Shown: positions 17,141 through 26,677, counted from the stretch's first letter. The stretch is 47,905 bases of DNA from Vicinamibacteria bacterium (GCA_016934575.1 JAFGSN010000017.1:1-47905), one strand, 5' to 3'. The notes: generated by a model not told the origin, from the letters alone. Numbers and translations are program-made.

Positions 17141-18832
17141 TCAGAGCGTGAACACCTCGTCCGGCTCGCTCGGTCCGACGAGAAGGATCACGCTCACCGC
17201 GGCCCGCCCGTTCTCGAGTCGAATCAGGATCTCATCGCCTCCCGACTCGGGATAGTGGTAGCGACGGCGAATACGGAACGACGGCGATATCGGACACCGC
17301 GTGATGGGAGGATCCGCGGTCCAGAAAGTGCGCTCTTCGATCGTCAAGGATCCGCGACCCCGACCGATGACGCGAAGCTGTAGTTCCCGCATCAGAGCGG
17401 CTCTCGGAACGCGTATGAACAGCCCGTCGCCCGGACGTTCGAGAATCAAACGGCCGCCTTCGGTCCGAGCCGCCCCGAGGAGATGAACGTCTGAAAGGGT
17501 GGCCTCGACTCCGGAAAGCTCCGGTCCGCCGGCGCCGAACACGACACGGGAACCCTGTTTTCCAAGGATCACCAGACGATGCTCACGATAAGCGATCCGA
17601 CCATCGTGAGGAACGGGAACGTTCAGAATGACGACTCTTTCACGAATCCATCGGAGTAGCGGACTCGCCTTGATGCTCCAGTTATGAGCGGGTCCAGGCC
17701 GATCGACAGAGGCTTCGCTACGTCTCTGGGCGCCGCCGAAGGCGCCGATCAGTTGAATCGAGCAAGAAAGCGCCGCCAGCAACCATCCCAGGCGGGGCCA
17801 TCCCAGCAAACCGTCGGGCAGAAAGAAGAACAGGAGGGGCAACGCGGCCGTCATGCCAAGGAAGCCCCATGAGTTTCCGTCCAGGCCGGAGCCCAGGCAT
17901 CCCATCACCAGACAGTGCATGAACGCGGCGCCGCCGAGGGTCAAGGCCCGGAATCGTTCCCCACCCCGGAAAGCGCGGACCACGCCGAGACCGGCGACGA
18001 GCGTCACGGATGCAAAGAACAAAACGCCTCCGGAGGGCGACAGCAGAAGCGCGGCGTGCCCTGCGCCGCAGGCGAGGCTCGCGAATGGCGAATGCGAATG
18101 AGTGAACAGGACGAGCGCCAGGACCGCGCCTGGCAAACCCCAAAGAATGAAGGTCAATATCTGCCTCGGGAACTGGGCCAGCACGCCGACGGCGACGACG
18201 GCCACAAGGATGGCCGTCAGCGGATCCGCCACAAGAGTCAATGACAGCGGCAGGGCCATCCGACCCGCCCACCGTGGATTCGCTTCCGCATCGGACAGCC
18301 CGAACAACACGATGCACAGGAAGAATAAGGTCAGGGAATGCCGCGTCAAACCAAGGCCGAGGGCGGCGACCGAGGAGCACAGAGCAAAAACAAGCGCGGC
18401 CCGGAAAGCCGCGGTCTCTCCGTGACGGCGCGCAATCGCCAAGACGAGAAACGCCGCCGCCGAGCCGGCGAGAAATGCGGCGAGAAGTTTTCCGACGAGC
18501 TCGGCGAGCAGGGAATCTAGATGGAAAAAGATCCGCGCCAGGGCAAGCAACGGCACGAGGCCATAGCTGGCGAGCCAAGGCGTCGCCGGACGGCCTTGGC
18601 CCGACGCGGCCGGCATTTCTCGCTGTTCATCAAGGTCGAATGCTCCATCGAGCAAGACGCTCATCGCGGCCTGAGCGACGACTTGCGCCTCGCGCCCTGG
18701 CACGGCGCGTCCGTTGGCCAGAAGCGCGAAGAAAACGAGCACGCCCGTGGCGAAGGCGGCGCTCCACGAATGCCGCGGCGGAGGGGCGTAAACCTCGCCG
18801 GCGAATTCGTATTGAGGAGATCGACCGCCCAT
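17141..18832 (-). CDS. Polytopic membrane protein, GT-C glycosyltransferase-like, 563 aa
   Basis: About 9-11 hydrophobic segments span residues 25-375. They are followed by a soluble beta-rich domain (about 400-560) with motifs like HRLVILGKQGSRVVFGAGG and LQLRVIGRGRGSLTIEERTFW. The N-terminal loop after TM1 (REAQVVAQAAMSVLLDGAFDLDE) resembles the first periplasmic loop of GT-C-type mannosyl- or arabinosyltransferases, where the catalytic acidic residues lie. Function not assigned. A perfect -10 TATAAT lies on the minus strand at 18882-18877, predicting a leader of about 35-40 bases, though the -35 is poor. The gene is divergent from trkA and converges with the TfoX-like gene. Confidence 0.8.
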   Translation of the reverse strand: MGGRSPQYEFAGEVYAPPPRHSWSAAFATGVLVFFALLANGRAVPGREAQVVAQAAMSVLLDGAFDLDEQREMPAASGQGRPATPWLASYGLVPLLALARIFFHLDSLLAELVGKLLAAFLAGSAAAFLVLAIARRHGETAAFRAALVFALCSSVAALGLGLTRHSLTLFFLCIVLFGLSDAEANPRWAGRMALPLSLTLVADPLTAILVAVVAVGVLAQFPRQILTFILWGLPGAVLALVLFTHSHSPFASLACGAGHAALLLSPSGGVLFFASVTLVAGLGVVRAFRGGERFRALTLGGAAFMHCLVMGCLGSGLDGNSWGFLGMTAALPLLFFFLPDGLLGWPRLGWLLAALSCSIQLIGAFGGAQRRSEASVDRPGPAHNWSIKASPLLRWIRERVVILNVPVPHDGRIAYREHRLVILGKQGSRVVFGAGGPELSGVEATLSDVHLLGAARTEGGRLILERPGDGLFIRVPRAALMRELQLRVIGRGRGSLTIEERTFWTADPPITRCPISPSFRIRRRYHYPESGGDEILIRLENGRAAVSVILLVGPSEPDEVFTL

Positions 18833-18876
18833 ATCGCCGATCTTTCCGATCCGATCAGGGCCACACGACCCTGCGA

Positions 18877-18882
18877 ATTATA
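18877..18882 (-). promoter_or_regulatory. -10 element of the GT-C-like gene at 18832
   Basis: Perfect TATAAT on the minus strand, 44 bases before the start codon. The sequence 17 bases upstream (GCCTGG) is a poor -35, so activator dependence is possible. Confidence 0.35.
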
Positions 18883-18951
18883 GCGCCTCCGGCCGGGCCC
18901 CAGGCCCGCCCCGCCCACAAACACCGCTATCCGTGCTAGTTTCATTCCGAA

Positions 18952-20328
18952 ATGCGTATCCTCATCGCGGGCGGAGGACAGGTCGCGGAACTGATCGCAC
19001 GGAGGCTCATCCGCGAAGGCAACGACGTCACGATCGTCGACGCCGACGCCGATCGCTGTCGGCAGCTTGAATCCCTGCTCGACGCGCAAATCATGCAGGG
19101 CAACGCCGCTCGAGTCCTCACGTTGCGCCGCGCCGGCGTCTCCGCCTGCGAGCTGTTCATCGCCGTCACGGACTCCGACGAGATCAACGTGCTCTCCTGC
19201 TTGATCGCGCAGACGGAATCGCGGGCGCGGGTGAAGGTCGCGCGCCTACGCACGCACGAGGTCAAAGAATGGCGTCGACTTCTCGATCAGTCGGGCGTCA
19301 AGATCGACCTCATCATTCATCCCGAGACCGATATCGCCGAGCGTATCTTGCGCGTGATACGCCTGCCGGGCGTTTCGGACATCGTGGATTTCGCCGACGG
19401 CGAGGTGCGTCTGTTCGGCATGAACATCGAGAAGGGGGATCGTCTGGCGAACAAGACGCTCCACGAGTTGCACGAGCAGGGCGCGCCGCGCCACTCGCTC
19501 GTCGTCCTCGTCTTCCGCGGCCAACAGGTCATCATTCCGCGCGGCAACGACGCCCTCAGAGACGGCGACCAGATCTACGTCGTGGCGACGCGCAATAGCT
19601 TTGAAAGCACGATGGAGTTCATGGGCCTGCGCAGTCAACGCGAGCTGAAACGCGCGTTCATCGTCGGCGGCAAGCAGATCGGCATCGAGATCGCCAAACG
19701 TCTGGCGGTCCAGGGCGTAAACGTAAGACTGATCGAGCGCGACGCCGCTCGTTGCGAAAAAATCGCGGGACTGCTGGAAAAAAGCGTGGTGATCAACGGC
19801 GACGGGCGCAATCAAGCCCTGCTCGAAGAGCAGAACGTCGGCGAGGCCGACGCCTTTCTCACTCTGACCAACGACGACGAGGACAACATCATCACCTCGC
19901 TTCTGGCGCGTCGTCTGGGCGCCAGGAAGATCGTGGCTCTCATCAATCGGCCGGATTACCTGCCGCTGGCGCAACGGCTGGGCGTCAACACGACGGTCAG
20001 CCCACGGCTCGTGGCCGCCGATCGCATTCTGCGCTTCGTTCGCAAGGGCTGGGTGCTCTCGGTGACCACCTTCCGGCAGGAGGAAGCCGAGGCCATCGAG
20101 CTGATCGCCGGTGAACGGACCAAGTACGTCGGGAAAAAACTGCGCGACATCCGCTTCCCGCGCGGAGCGATCGTCGGCGCCATTGCGCGTTCGGACGGCG
20201 AAGTCATCGTTCCGCGCGGCGAGGAGACGATTCGGCCGGGCGACCGCGTGATCTTCTTCGCGCTCGAGAGCGTCGTGCCCAAACTCGAATCGGCCTTCCT
20301 GGCCGACCCGGCCAGGGTTCGATCGTGA
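18952..20328 (+). CDS. trkA: Trk K+ transport system NAD-binding regulatory subunit
   Basis: A cytoplasmic gating subunit for K+ uptake through TrkH. The 458-aa protein has two tandem RCK units, each with a nucleotide-binding domain (TrkA_N; ILIAGGGQVAELIARRL at 3-19 with VDADADRC, and FIVGGKQIGIEIAKRL near 235 with LIERDAARC) followed by a TrkA_C domain. Length and layout match E. coli TrkA (458 aa). GTG 20325 of trkH overlaps the trkA stop, so the two are translationally coupled. The start codon lies 10 bases after a TGC-TAGTTT extended -10-like element. Confidence 0.96.
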   Translation: MRILIAGGGQVAELIARRLIREGNDVTIVDADADRCRQLESLLDAQIMQGNAARVLTLRRAGVSACELFIAVTDSDEINVLSCLIAQTESRARVKVARLRTHEVKEWRRLLDQSGVKIDLIIHPETDIAERILRVIRLPGVSDIVDFADGEVRLFGMNIEKGDRLANKTLHELHEQGAPRHSLVVLVFRGQQVIIPRGNDALRDGDQIYVVATRNSFESTMEFMGLRSQRELKRAFIVGGKQIGIEIAKRLAVQGVNVRLIERDAARCEKIAGLLEKSVVINGDGRNQALLEEQNVGEADAFLTLTNDDEDNIITSLLARRLGARKIVALINRPDYLPLAQRLGVNTTVSPRLVAADRILRFVRKGWVLSVTTFRQEEAEAIELIAGERTKYVGKKLRDIRFPRGAIVGAIARSDGEVIVPRGEETIRPGDRVIFFALESVVPKLESAFLADPARVRS

Positions 20329-21776
20329 TCCGATTCGCGACTCTGGCGCAACTGATCGGCCAGTTCTTGCTCGCGCTGTGCGCCGCGATGCTGCTCCCGT
20401 TGATATACGGTTGGGCGACGGACTCGCCAGGCGCCACTTTTTTCCTCCAGGCCCTGGTTCTCACGCTGGCGCCGGCCCTCTGCCTCTCGCTCCTGATTCC
20501 ACGCACGCGGCGCAATCTCAGCCAACGCGATGGATTGTTGCTCGTCGTGGCGGCCTGGTTCGCGGTTTCCGCGTTCGGTTGCCTGCCCCTCTATTTCTCA
20601 CCGTACTTCTCAAGCTTCACCGACGCCTTCTTCGAAACCGTCTCCGGTTTCACAACCACCGGCGCGACGGTGCTGGCCGACGTGGAAGTGCTGCCCCCTC
20701 CGGTTCAACTATGGCGATGCTTCACGCATTGGCTGGGGGGCATGGGCATTGTTCTGCTGGGAATCGCCATTCTGCCGCTCGTCGGCCATGGAGGAATGCA
20801 GCTCTACCGCGCGGAGTTCTCCGGGGCCAAGTCCGAAAAGCTCCGGCCCCGTGTCGTCGAGACGGCGACGGCCTTGTGGAAGATCTACGTCGCCTTGACT
20901 CTGGCGCAGTATCTTGCGTTGCGCCTCGCCGGCATGAGCGCCTTCGACGCGCTCTGTCACACGTTCGCGACGCTGGGAACGGGAGGTTTTTCCAGTCGAA
21001 CGGCGAGCATCGCGGCCTACGACTCGGCGCTCGTGGAAGCCGTCATCATCGTCTTCATGCTCCTGGCCGGCGTCAGCTTCATTCAACATCACCGTCTCTT
21101 TGTCGAACGTCGTGTTTGGCCCATTCTAAAAGACGTCGAAGTGCGCTGTTACTTCGCCTTGATCTCGATCACGACGGCCATCGTGACAGCCTCGCTCGTC
21201 TGGCACTCGGGATACGGCATGGGCCGCGCCGTCCGATCCGCCCTGTTTCAGGTCTCGTCCATTCTGACGACAACGGGTTTCGTCACGGACGACTACGAGG
21301 CCTGGCACCCCTTGCCGCAAGCGATCTTGCTGACGCTGATGTGCCTTGGCGGCTGCACGGGCTCCACGGCGGGAGGATTGAAGCTGGCGCGCGTCATCCT
21401 CCTGGCGCGCGTCGTCGACCGTGAGTTCAAGCGCATGGTGGAGCGCCACGGCGTTTTCGCGGTGCGTCTGGGAAGAGAAGTCATCGCCGAGTCCACGATC
21501 CAGAGCCTGCTCAATCTCATTTATCTCGTGCTCGTCGTCAACTTCGCATCGATTCTCTTGCTGGCCGCGCTGGGCATCGACGTTTTGACCGCGATCGCCG
21601 CCGTCGTCGCCTGCATGTTCAACATCGGTCCCGGATTGGGCGGCGTGGGCCCTCTCGACAACTACGGCTTCATGCCCGCCATGGCCAAGTGGATCCTTTG
21701 CGGTTGCATGATCGCCGGTCGCCTGGAGTTCTACACCCTGCTCGTGATTCTGACTCCTTCTTTTTGGCGACGGTAG
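20325..21776 (+). CDS. trkH: Trk K+ transport system membrane subunit
   Basis: A K+-translocating channel-like subunit in the inner membrane. The 483-aa protein has four pore-loop repeats visible as SGFTTTGAT (107-115), ATLGTGGFSSRT (215-226), SSILTTTGFVTDD (311-323) and FNIGPGLGGVGP (432-443), with the intramembrane loop GGCTGSTAGGLK (342-353). Hydrophobic helices flank each. It starts at GTG 20325, overlapping the trkA stop. TrkH alone of the Trk family pairs with TrkA-type RCK proteins, as seen here. It converges with a glycosyltransferase-like gene after a 117-base gap that holds no recognised feature. Confidence 0.96.
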   Translation: MIRFATLAQLIGQFLLALCAAMLLPLIYGWATDSPGATFFLQALVLTLAPALCLSLLIPRTRRNLSQRDGLLLVVAAWFAVSAFGCLPLYFSPYFSSFTDAFFETVSGFTTTGATVLADVEVLPPPVQLWRCFTHWLGGMGIVLLGIAILPLVGHGGMQLYRAEFSGAKSEKLRPRVVETATALWKIYVALTLAQYLALRLAGMSAFDALCHTFATLGTGGFSSRTASIAAYDSALVEAVIIVFMLLAGVSFIQHHRLFVERRVWPILKDVEVRCYFALISITTAIVTASLVWHSGYGMGRAVRSALFQVSSILTTTGFVTDDYEAWHPLPQAILLTLMCLGGCTGSTAGGLKLARVILLARVVDREFKRMVERHGVFAVRLGREVIAESTIQSLLNLIYLVLVVNFASILLLAALGIDVLTAIAAVVACMFNIGPGLGGVGPLDNYGFMPAMAKWILCGCMIAGRLEFYTLLVILTPSFWRR

Positions 21777-21893
21777 TCGCGTCCGGATTGAGACTCATAT
21801 CAAACGGATCGCAATAGAGATTCTTATACGGAAGACATTCCTTGTCTGACAATGATAAATAGCTTGTTCGGGCGTCAATCCCTCCGCTGAAAC

Positions 21894-23639
21894 CTACTGA
21901 ATCCCCGACACATGACGCCTTTCCCGGTTCACGGCGACATCAAACACCACAAGCCAACGATCTTTATAGATCGGCGCGCCGTATACGAGGCGATACTCTT
22001 GAATCCATCGCGCCGCCACGCCCCGGGATTGGGGAGGTTCGGCGCCGAGCTCTTTCTCGACGGCCCGATGAAAAACGACGTATCGAACGCCGCGCTCGCG
22101 TAGAGCGCCGTGATCGCCCACGTGCACGAAATTCCGGAAACGAAACCGCCCGCGTGGCCCTTCATCCGGCAGCTCGCCGGGCCGCGGTAAGAAATAGCGG
22201 CGCGTGCGATCCCGTTTACCGACGAATCCGAGCAGCATCCACTGCCGATGAATGCGTTGATAGCAGGGAAAGGCGCTGGGCCGCATGAACAACCAGGGGG
22301 CTTCAGCAATCGTCAGGCTTCCGGGCGGGCTTGATCGCAGCTTTTTGTAGAACGGGGACAACTCATGAGCGCACGTCGTCGCGGCGGGTTCATCGAAATC
22401 GACCTGATGGAAAGCATCATGGTTCGTCCAGTTGTTGGGCCGATAATGAATTTTGGGAAGAGGACCGCGGACGAAAAGGATCATGCAAAACGCCGCCGCG
22501 AGCGTCGACTTTGGCACGACGGGCCACAGTCGATGGAGACGTTCGCCCAACAAAGCGAGCGCCAGGGCGACTGGGATCAGCAGGACGGGAAGGATGAAAA
22601 GACAGTAACGGGCGAACACAATCGGCATGTTCACCGACACAGGACGAGCAATGAAGGGAACCACAAAAGTCGCAACCACAAGAACGCCGAAATAGAGGAC
22701 AAATTGTCGTTGCTCACGCCACATCATCAGAGCGCCGACACCGGCCAGGCAGATCAATACCAGCGCGAAGAGACTGTTGGCGCCAAGAAGAATCCGGGCG
22801 GCGCCAAGAATCGTCGTCAACGTCGGCGCGTCAAGCCCGGCCTTGCGTATCAACCATGAACCGCTGATCGCCATTGGTGGCCCGAAAACGCATACGAATC
22901 CCGTCAAAAGCGCCAACGCCAGGCGCAAAAGGTCGCCCAGGGATCTGTTTTTGGCGGACCGACCGCCTGTCGCAAGATGCGCGACCATGCCATAGGCCAA
23001 AGGCACGCAAGCCGCCGCGATGACGCTCAGATGCAAGAAGGGCCCGATCACGGCGCTGGTTACGTAGAAAAGCGCCCACCGACGACCGCCATGAATCCAC
23101 CAGCGGTAAAAGGCCACGGAACCCATGAACGCGACGAGAAGAGCCGCGCTGTACGGCCTGGCAAAACGGCTGAAGTAAACATGGAAGGGCGAGATCGCAA
23201 GCAACCAGGCCAGAACATGGCTTGGCGTTCGCCCGATCCAGGGACGCACTAAACACGGAATCGCAATGAGTGCCGCCGCTCCGCACAAAAGCGCCGGCGC
23301 GCGATACCAAACCTCGGAAAGACCGACCGTGTCGGCGATGACGCGTTGATAGACGGCCCAGGGAATGGAGTAGGAGGTCCAGGAAAAGTTGGTCAGGAGC
23401 CGGCCATAATCGAAACGCACGATGTCGTGCAACGAGTGCCACTCGTCGCCCTGAGGTATCTGTCGCAGGAGTTGATCCGTCCGAAGAACCACGCCGGCAA
23501 AGACCGCCAGCCAGAGCCCGACATTCGAGCTCACGGCGCGCGTCGTCGCACGCGCGAATGAATCGCACGCACGACGCGTATTCTCAAGGGTTTTAGACAA
23601 CAGCATAGACAACATCCAGGATCGAAGGCGAGAGATCAC
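21894..23639 (-). CDS. Polytopic membrane protein, GT39/PMT-like glycosyltransferase
   Basis: A protein of about 581 aa with roughly 10-12 TM segments between residues 40 and 390, then a soluble C-terminal domain. The first external loop contains QIPQGDEWHSLHDIVRFDYG (acidic Asp-Glu in a GDE motif), and the next segments include ISPFHVYFSRFARPY. These match the dolichyl- or undecaprenyl-phosphate-sugar-dependent GT-C family (GT39/GT83-like, PMT_2). Such enzymes transfer sugars to lipids or proteins on the periplasmic side; the substrate is unknown. The start is uncertain: GTG 23639, ATG 23615 or ATG 23606, none with a good ribosome site. An in-frame TGA (23663-23661) lies 7 codons upstream of the GTG. 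A promoter is seen at 23827-23855. Confidence 0.82.
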   Translation of the reverse strand: MISRLRSWMLSMLLSKTLENTRRACDSFARATTRAVSSNVGLWLAVFAGVVLRTDQLLRQIPQGDEWHSLHDIVRFDYGRLLTNFSWTSYSIPWAVYQRVIADTVGLSEVWYRAPALLCGAAALIAIPCLVRPWIGRTPSHVLAWLLAISPFHVYFSRFARPYSAALLVAFMGSVAFYRWWIHGGRRWALFYVTSAVIGPFLHLSVIAAACVPLAYGMVAHLATGGRSAKNRSLGDLLRLALALLTGFVCVFGPPMAISGSWLIRKAGLDAPTLTTILGAARILLGANSLFALVLICLAGVGALMMWREQRQFVLYFGVLVVATFVVPFIARPVSVNMPIVFARYCLFILPVLLIPVALALALLGERLHRLWPVVPKSTLAAAFCMILFVRGPLPKIHYRPNNWTNHDAFHQVDFDEPAATTCAHELSPFYKKLRSSPPGSLTIAEAPWLFMRPSAFPCYQRIHRQWMLLGFVGKRDRTRRYFLPRPGELPDEGPRGRFRFRNFVHVGDHGALRERGVRYVVFHRAVEKELGAEPPQSRGVAARWIQEYRLVYGAPIYKDRWLVVFDVAVNRERRHVSGIQ

Positions 23640-23826
23640 GCTTGGGATGGCGGCGGCGCTTCACGGCTCGATTCCCTCCATGCCGGCCGGGAGAAAAGAA
23701 GCGGCCCATCCCCTGGGCGCTCCATCCGCTGGGCTGACGCCGACGTGATAGGCCACGAAAGTCGCCCACATGCAAACAATCAATGCGCCTCTAGCCTTTG
23801 TCAGATGTGGCGGGCTGGAGCGACGG

Positions 23827-23855
23827 AGTATATACAAACCCCGGGCGCGTGTCGA
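23827..23855 (-). promoter_or_regulatory. Sigma70-like promoter upstream of the GT39-like gene
   Basis: Minus strand TCGACA (23855-23850), 17-base spacer, TATACT (23832-23827); 5/6 matches in each hexamer. The expected start is near 23820, leaving a leader of about 180 bases before GTG 23639. A 36-codon frame ATG 23771 to TGA 23661 lies within that leader. Confidence 0.55.
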
Positions 23856-23897
23856 CTCGTTCATCCCTGACAAAGGATTTGATCGCGAGCCAATGAC

Positions 23898-25379
23898 CTA
23901 TCGCGACCGGCGCGCGGCGGTCATCTCGAGCGCGTTCAGCTCGCGGCGCGCGTCATCATGGGCGGGATGGGCCCCGATAACGGCCTTGAGCTGAACGATC
24001 GCGCGCGCGACAAGGCCCAGTTTCTTGTAGTAGAGCGCCAACCGGAATCGGAGATCGACGTCCTTGGGGTTGAGCTCGAGCGCCGTTATGAAGTGCCGCT
24101 CGGCCCGGCGCGCCAGCGTCGGATGTTGCGCTAGAGTCAGGGCCAGGAGCCGCCGGCAGGTATTGTCCCCAGGGTCGCTGTCGACGCCCTCCAGCAGAAG
24201 CGTGGCGGCGCTTTCACGATCGCCGCGGTCGATCGCCGCCCTGGCCTCGCGCGCCAGACGCAAGGCGCGGTCGTGCGCCTCGGCCGTGACCTCTGAAAAA
24301 CCGGCGGCGGTTTTCTCGAGGGAGCGATCATAGGCGGCGCGCCGATTGTCGTCGGAAAGAACGAGGTAGGCTTCACGACGCCGCAAGCGCAGAGTGCCGA
24401 TGATCGAGCCGAGCTTGGGATCACCGGCGTAATCGTTCCACTCTTCGTCCTGTTCACGCGTGAGCCGTCGATAGACGGCGTCGATTTCCTCGCACGAAGC
24501 CCCGCGCGGGATCCCGAGCATGTCGTAGTGCGTGGCGCGCGGCAGCGCCTCGTATCGTTTGATAATCTGGGCGCGAACGTCGGGCTCCTCGACGCGCAAC
24601 CCGGGATGGGTGTCGGTCATCGCCAAGCGGAACATGCCCGTGTCTTCCTCGACGACGCCGAGATCTCGCGGAGCAGCGGACTCCAGAAGCTCGACGATCC
24701 CGCCCATGAGCAAGGCGCAGATCCCTTGCGTGAGCAGCGCGCGGGGCGCCGAACGAGCCAGAATGTCGGAGATGCGCATCTCCGCGGAAGCGTCTTGAAT
24801 GATGCTCCGTTCTACCGGCGAAAAGGCGATCCGCTTGACGTCGAAAGGAGGCTGCGCCGTCACGCGCAAACGCCGCTCCGAATCGCCGAGATGCCGCTCC
24901 ATGCGTTCGGCGTCCGGAAAGACGCGCATGCCCTCGAGCAGCAACCTGCGCAAGGAGATATCGACCTGCAAATCCGCCGGGATGGGTTCCGGCGATTCCT
25001 CGAAACGGAGCGTGCCGCGCGTCCATAGAAACAGAGAGAGCACGATTTTCTGGACCTGGCGCGCCACGAGCGCGCCCAGCTCTTCTTCGTCGACCAGTCC
25101 GGCGTCGACGAGAGTCTCGCCCAGGCGTTGCTGGCGCTCAAGGCTGTGGCGATATATCGCGGCAAACTCGCTTCTTGAGATGCGGCCGAGCCGGATGAGC
25201 TGCTCTCCGAGTCGATCGTTCTCATCGCTCGAGGCGGCGAACACGATACGGCCCGCTTTCAGGAAAAGGCGCTTGGCAATGCCCGCTGAAGACGCCTCGA
25301 GGATGCCGCTGGCTTGAACGCGGTGCAGCGCAAGAATCTCCTCGGCGAGAAGGACGTGAGACAGGTCTTTTGTGGACAC
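23898..25379 (-). CDS. DUF4388-like/degenerate J-domain/TPR protein
   Basis: 493 aa. Residues about 5-150 resemble the DUF4388 (PATAN-like) domain: LHRVQASGILEASSAG, then RLFLKAGRIVFAASSDENDRLGEQL, followed by a GspE_N-like helical stretch. About 275-350 is a J-domain-like segment (THYDMLGIPRGASCEEIDAVY, then EAYLVLSDDNRRAAYDRSLE) that lacks the HPD tripeptide needed to stimulate Hsp70. About 365-485 is a TPR-type helical repeat region (LNPKDVDLRFRLALYYKKLG). This combination is typical of delta-proteobacterial and acidobacterial regulatory or scaffold proteins. The start is GTG 25379; a -10 (TAATAT) ends 5 bases before it, so the mRNA is probably leaderless. Confidence 0.85.
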   Translation of the reverse strand: MSTKDLSHVLLAEEILALHRVQASGILEASSAGIAKRLFLKAGRIVFAASSDENDRLGEQLIRLGRISRSEFAAIYRHSLERQQRLGETLVDAGLVDEEELGALVARQVQKIVLSLFLWTRGTLRFEESPEPIPADLQVDISLRRLLLEGMRVFPDAERMERHLGDSERRLRVTAQPPFDVKRIAFSPVERSIIQDASAEMRISDILARSAPRALLTQGICALLMGGIVELLESAAPRDLGVVEEDTGMFRLAMTDTHPGLRVEEPDVRAQIIKRYEALPRATHYDMLGIPRGASCEEIDAVYRRLTREQDEEWNDYAGDPKLGSIIGTLRLRRREAYLVLSDDNRRAAYDRSLEKTAAGFSEVTAEAHDRALRLAREARAAIDRGDRESAATLLLEGVDSDPGDNTCRRLLALTLAQHPTLARRAERHFITALELNPKDVDLRFRLALYYKKLGLVARAIVQLKAVIGAHPAHDDARRELNALEMTAARRSR

Positions 25380-25384
25380 GTTGG

Positions 25385-25414
25385 ATATTACCAGGCGCGT
25401 CCAGGAATTGTCAC
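25385..25414 (-). promoter_or_regulatory. Promoter giving a leaderless transcript for the DUF4388-like gene
   Basis: Minus strand GTGACA (25414-25409), 18-base spacer, TAATAT (25390-25385), then 5 bases and the GTG start at 25379. No ribosome site is present, in keeping with leaderless initiation. Confidence 0.45.
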
Positions 25415-25426
25415 ATCACTCGGACC

Positions 25427-26677
25427 TCAACGAAAGATCTGGCACCACATGCGCGGCCAGTTCAGAAACCAGATCAGGCAGGCGAGCTGTAAAGGCGCGG
25501 AAACGACCACCAGCAACCGCGCCATCTTGCCCCGGAAACCCATGCCGGCGAGCAGCATGAGAAACGGCATGAAATCCAGACTATAGCGGTAACCCGCCTG
25601 AAAATATCCGCTGCTGAAGTAGCATAAATCGTTGATGAAGATCGCAAAGACGCCCGCCCAGCATCCCCACCACGCGGCGTCGCGAGGTCGAGCCAGAGCC
25701 GCGGACAGCAGAAACGGCGAGAGCAGCAGAAAGCTGTTGCCGAAAGGATCGAAGCGAATGAATGGAAACGTCGTGGAGGGCGCCGGCGGATTCAGGAGAG
25801 CATAGAAGACATTCCGCGGCATATGCGCGAGGCTGAACAAGCCTTGTTCGAGGAACGGGCGTAAAACGTCGCCGACGCGCATGCGCTCGTATCCGAAATC
25901 AAACGGCGAGCCGAATCGAGTGAGATTGTATGCCAGAAGCAGGCCGACACATCCGGCGATCGGTCCGCCGAAGAGAGCCAGCGCACGCCAGGCACGCTCA
26001 CGCCGAAGAAGAAGCATCAAGAAAAATGGAAACGCGAATCCGAGCGGAGGCCGCGCGGCGACGGCCAAGCCCAGGAGCAATCCGCACAACCATGGGCGCC
26101 CAGGTCCGAGCGCTTCCACGATCGACGCCAGAAGGAACGTCAGCCCGCAGATCTGGCTCGTATACCACACGGTGCCGGCCGCCGAAGCGTACCAATGCGC
26201 GGTCCCGAATGCGAAAGCAAAGGTCAACCAGCCCACGGAATCGGAACGTACGCCGAGACGATCGACGCCTCTCATGAGCAGAGAACGAAGCAGAACGACG
26301 TTCAATGCGGCAAACACCGCCGTGAAAACGAGCGGATTCGCCCGCGACGAAAACAGGACCCATGGAACCAGCAATAAGGCCGGCAATGGAGGGAAAGCGA
26401 TATACCAGCGGCCGTTGTGCTCCACGAGATCATCAAGATCGCCTCGTTGATGAGAGGAGAGACGGCCATCGATCATCCATTGCGCCAGGGTGACATAGTG
26501 GCCTTGCCCCGAAAAACGCTTCATTCTCGTCCCCGACGAGAGCAGGTATGAGATCAACACCGTCGATCCCAAGACAATCGCGATCAGCGTCCGGCGTCGA
26601 TTCAATCGTGATCTCCCACGCCAACCGGGCAAAAGCTCGGCGCTGCGTGTGATCCTACTCCCCCTCGGGTCGGTCAT
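25427..26677 (-). CDS. Polytopic membrane protein, GT-C-like, 416 aa
   Basis: About 9-10 TM segments over residues 30-410 and almost no soluble tail. The loop after TM1 (GHYVTLAQWMIDGRLSSHQR) and the following GRWYIAFPPLPALLLVPWV resemble predicted mannosyl- or glucosyltransferases of the GT-C superfamily. Related loop placement is seen in the 563-aa membrane protein at 17141-18832. No ribosome site is evident at the ATG. The gene is divergent from purF, with only 71 bases between starts. Substrate unknown. Confidence 0.8.
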   Translation of the reverse strand: MTDPRGSRITRSAELLPGWRGRSRLNRRRTLIAIVLGSTVLISYLLSSGTRMKRFSGQGHYVTLAQWMIDGRLSSHQRGDLDDLVEHNGRWYIAFPPLPALLLVPWVLFSSRANPLVFTAVFAALNVVLLRSLLMRGVDRLGVRSDSVGWLTFAFAFGTAHWYASAAGTVWYTSQICGLTFLLASIVEALGPGRPWLCGLLLGLAVAARPPLGFAFPFFLMLLLRRERAWRALALFGGPIAGCVGLLLAYNLTRFGSPFDFGYERMRVGDVLRPFLEQGLFSLAHMPRNVFYALLNPPAPSTTFPFIRFDPFGNSFLLLSPFLLSAALARPRDAAWWGCWAGVFAIFINDLCYFSSGYFQAGYRYSLDFMPFLMLLAGMGFRGKMARLLVVVSAPLQLACLIWFLNWPRMWCQIFR

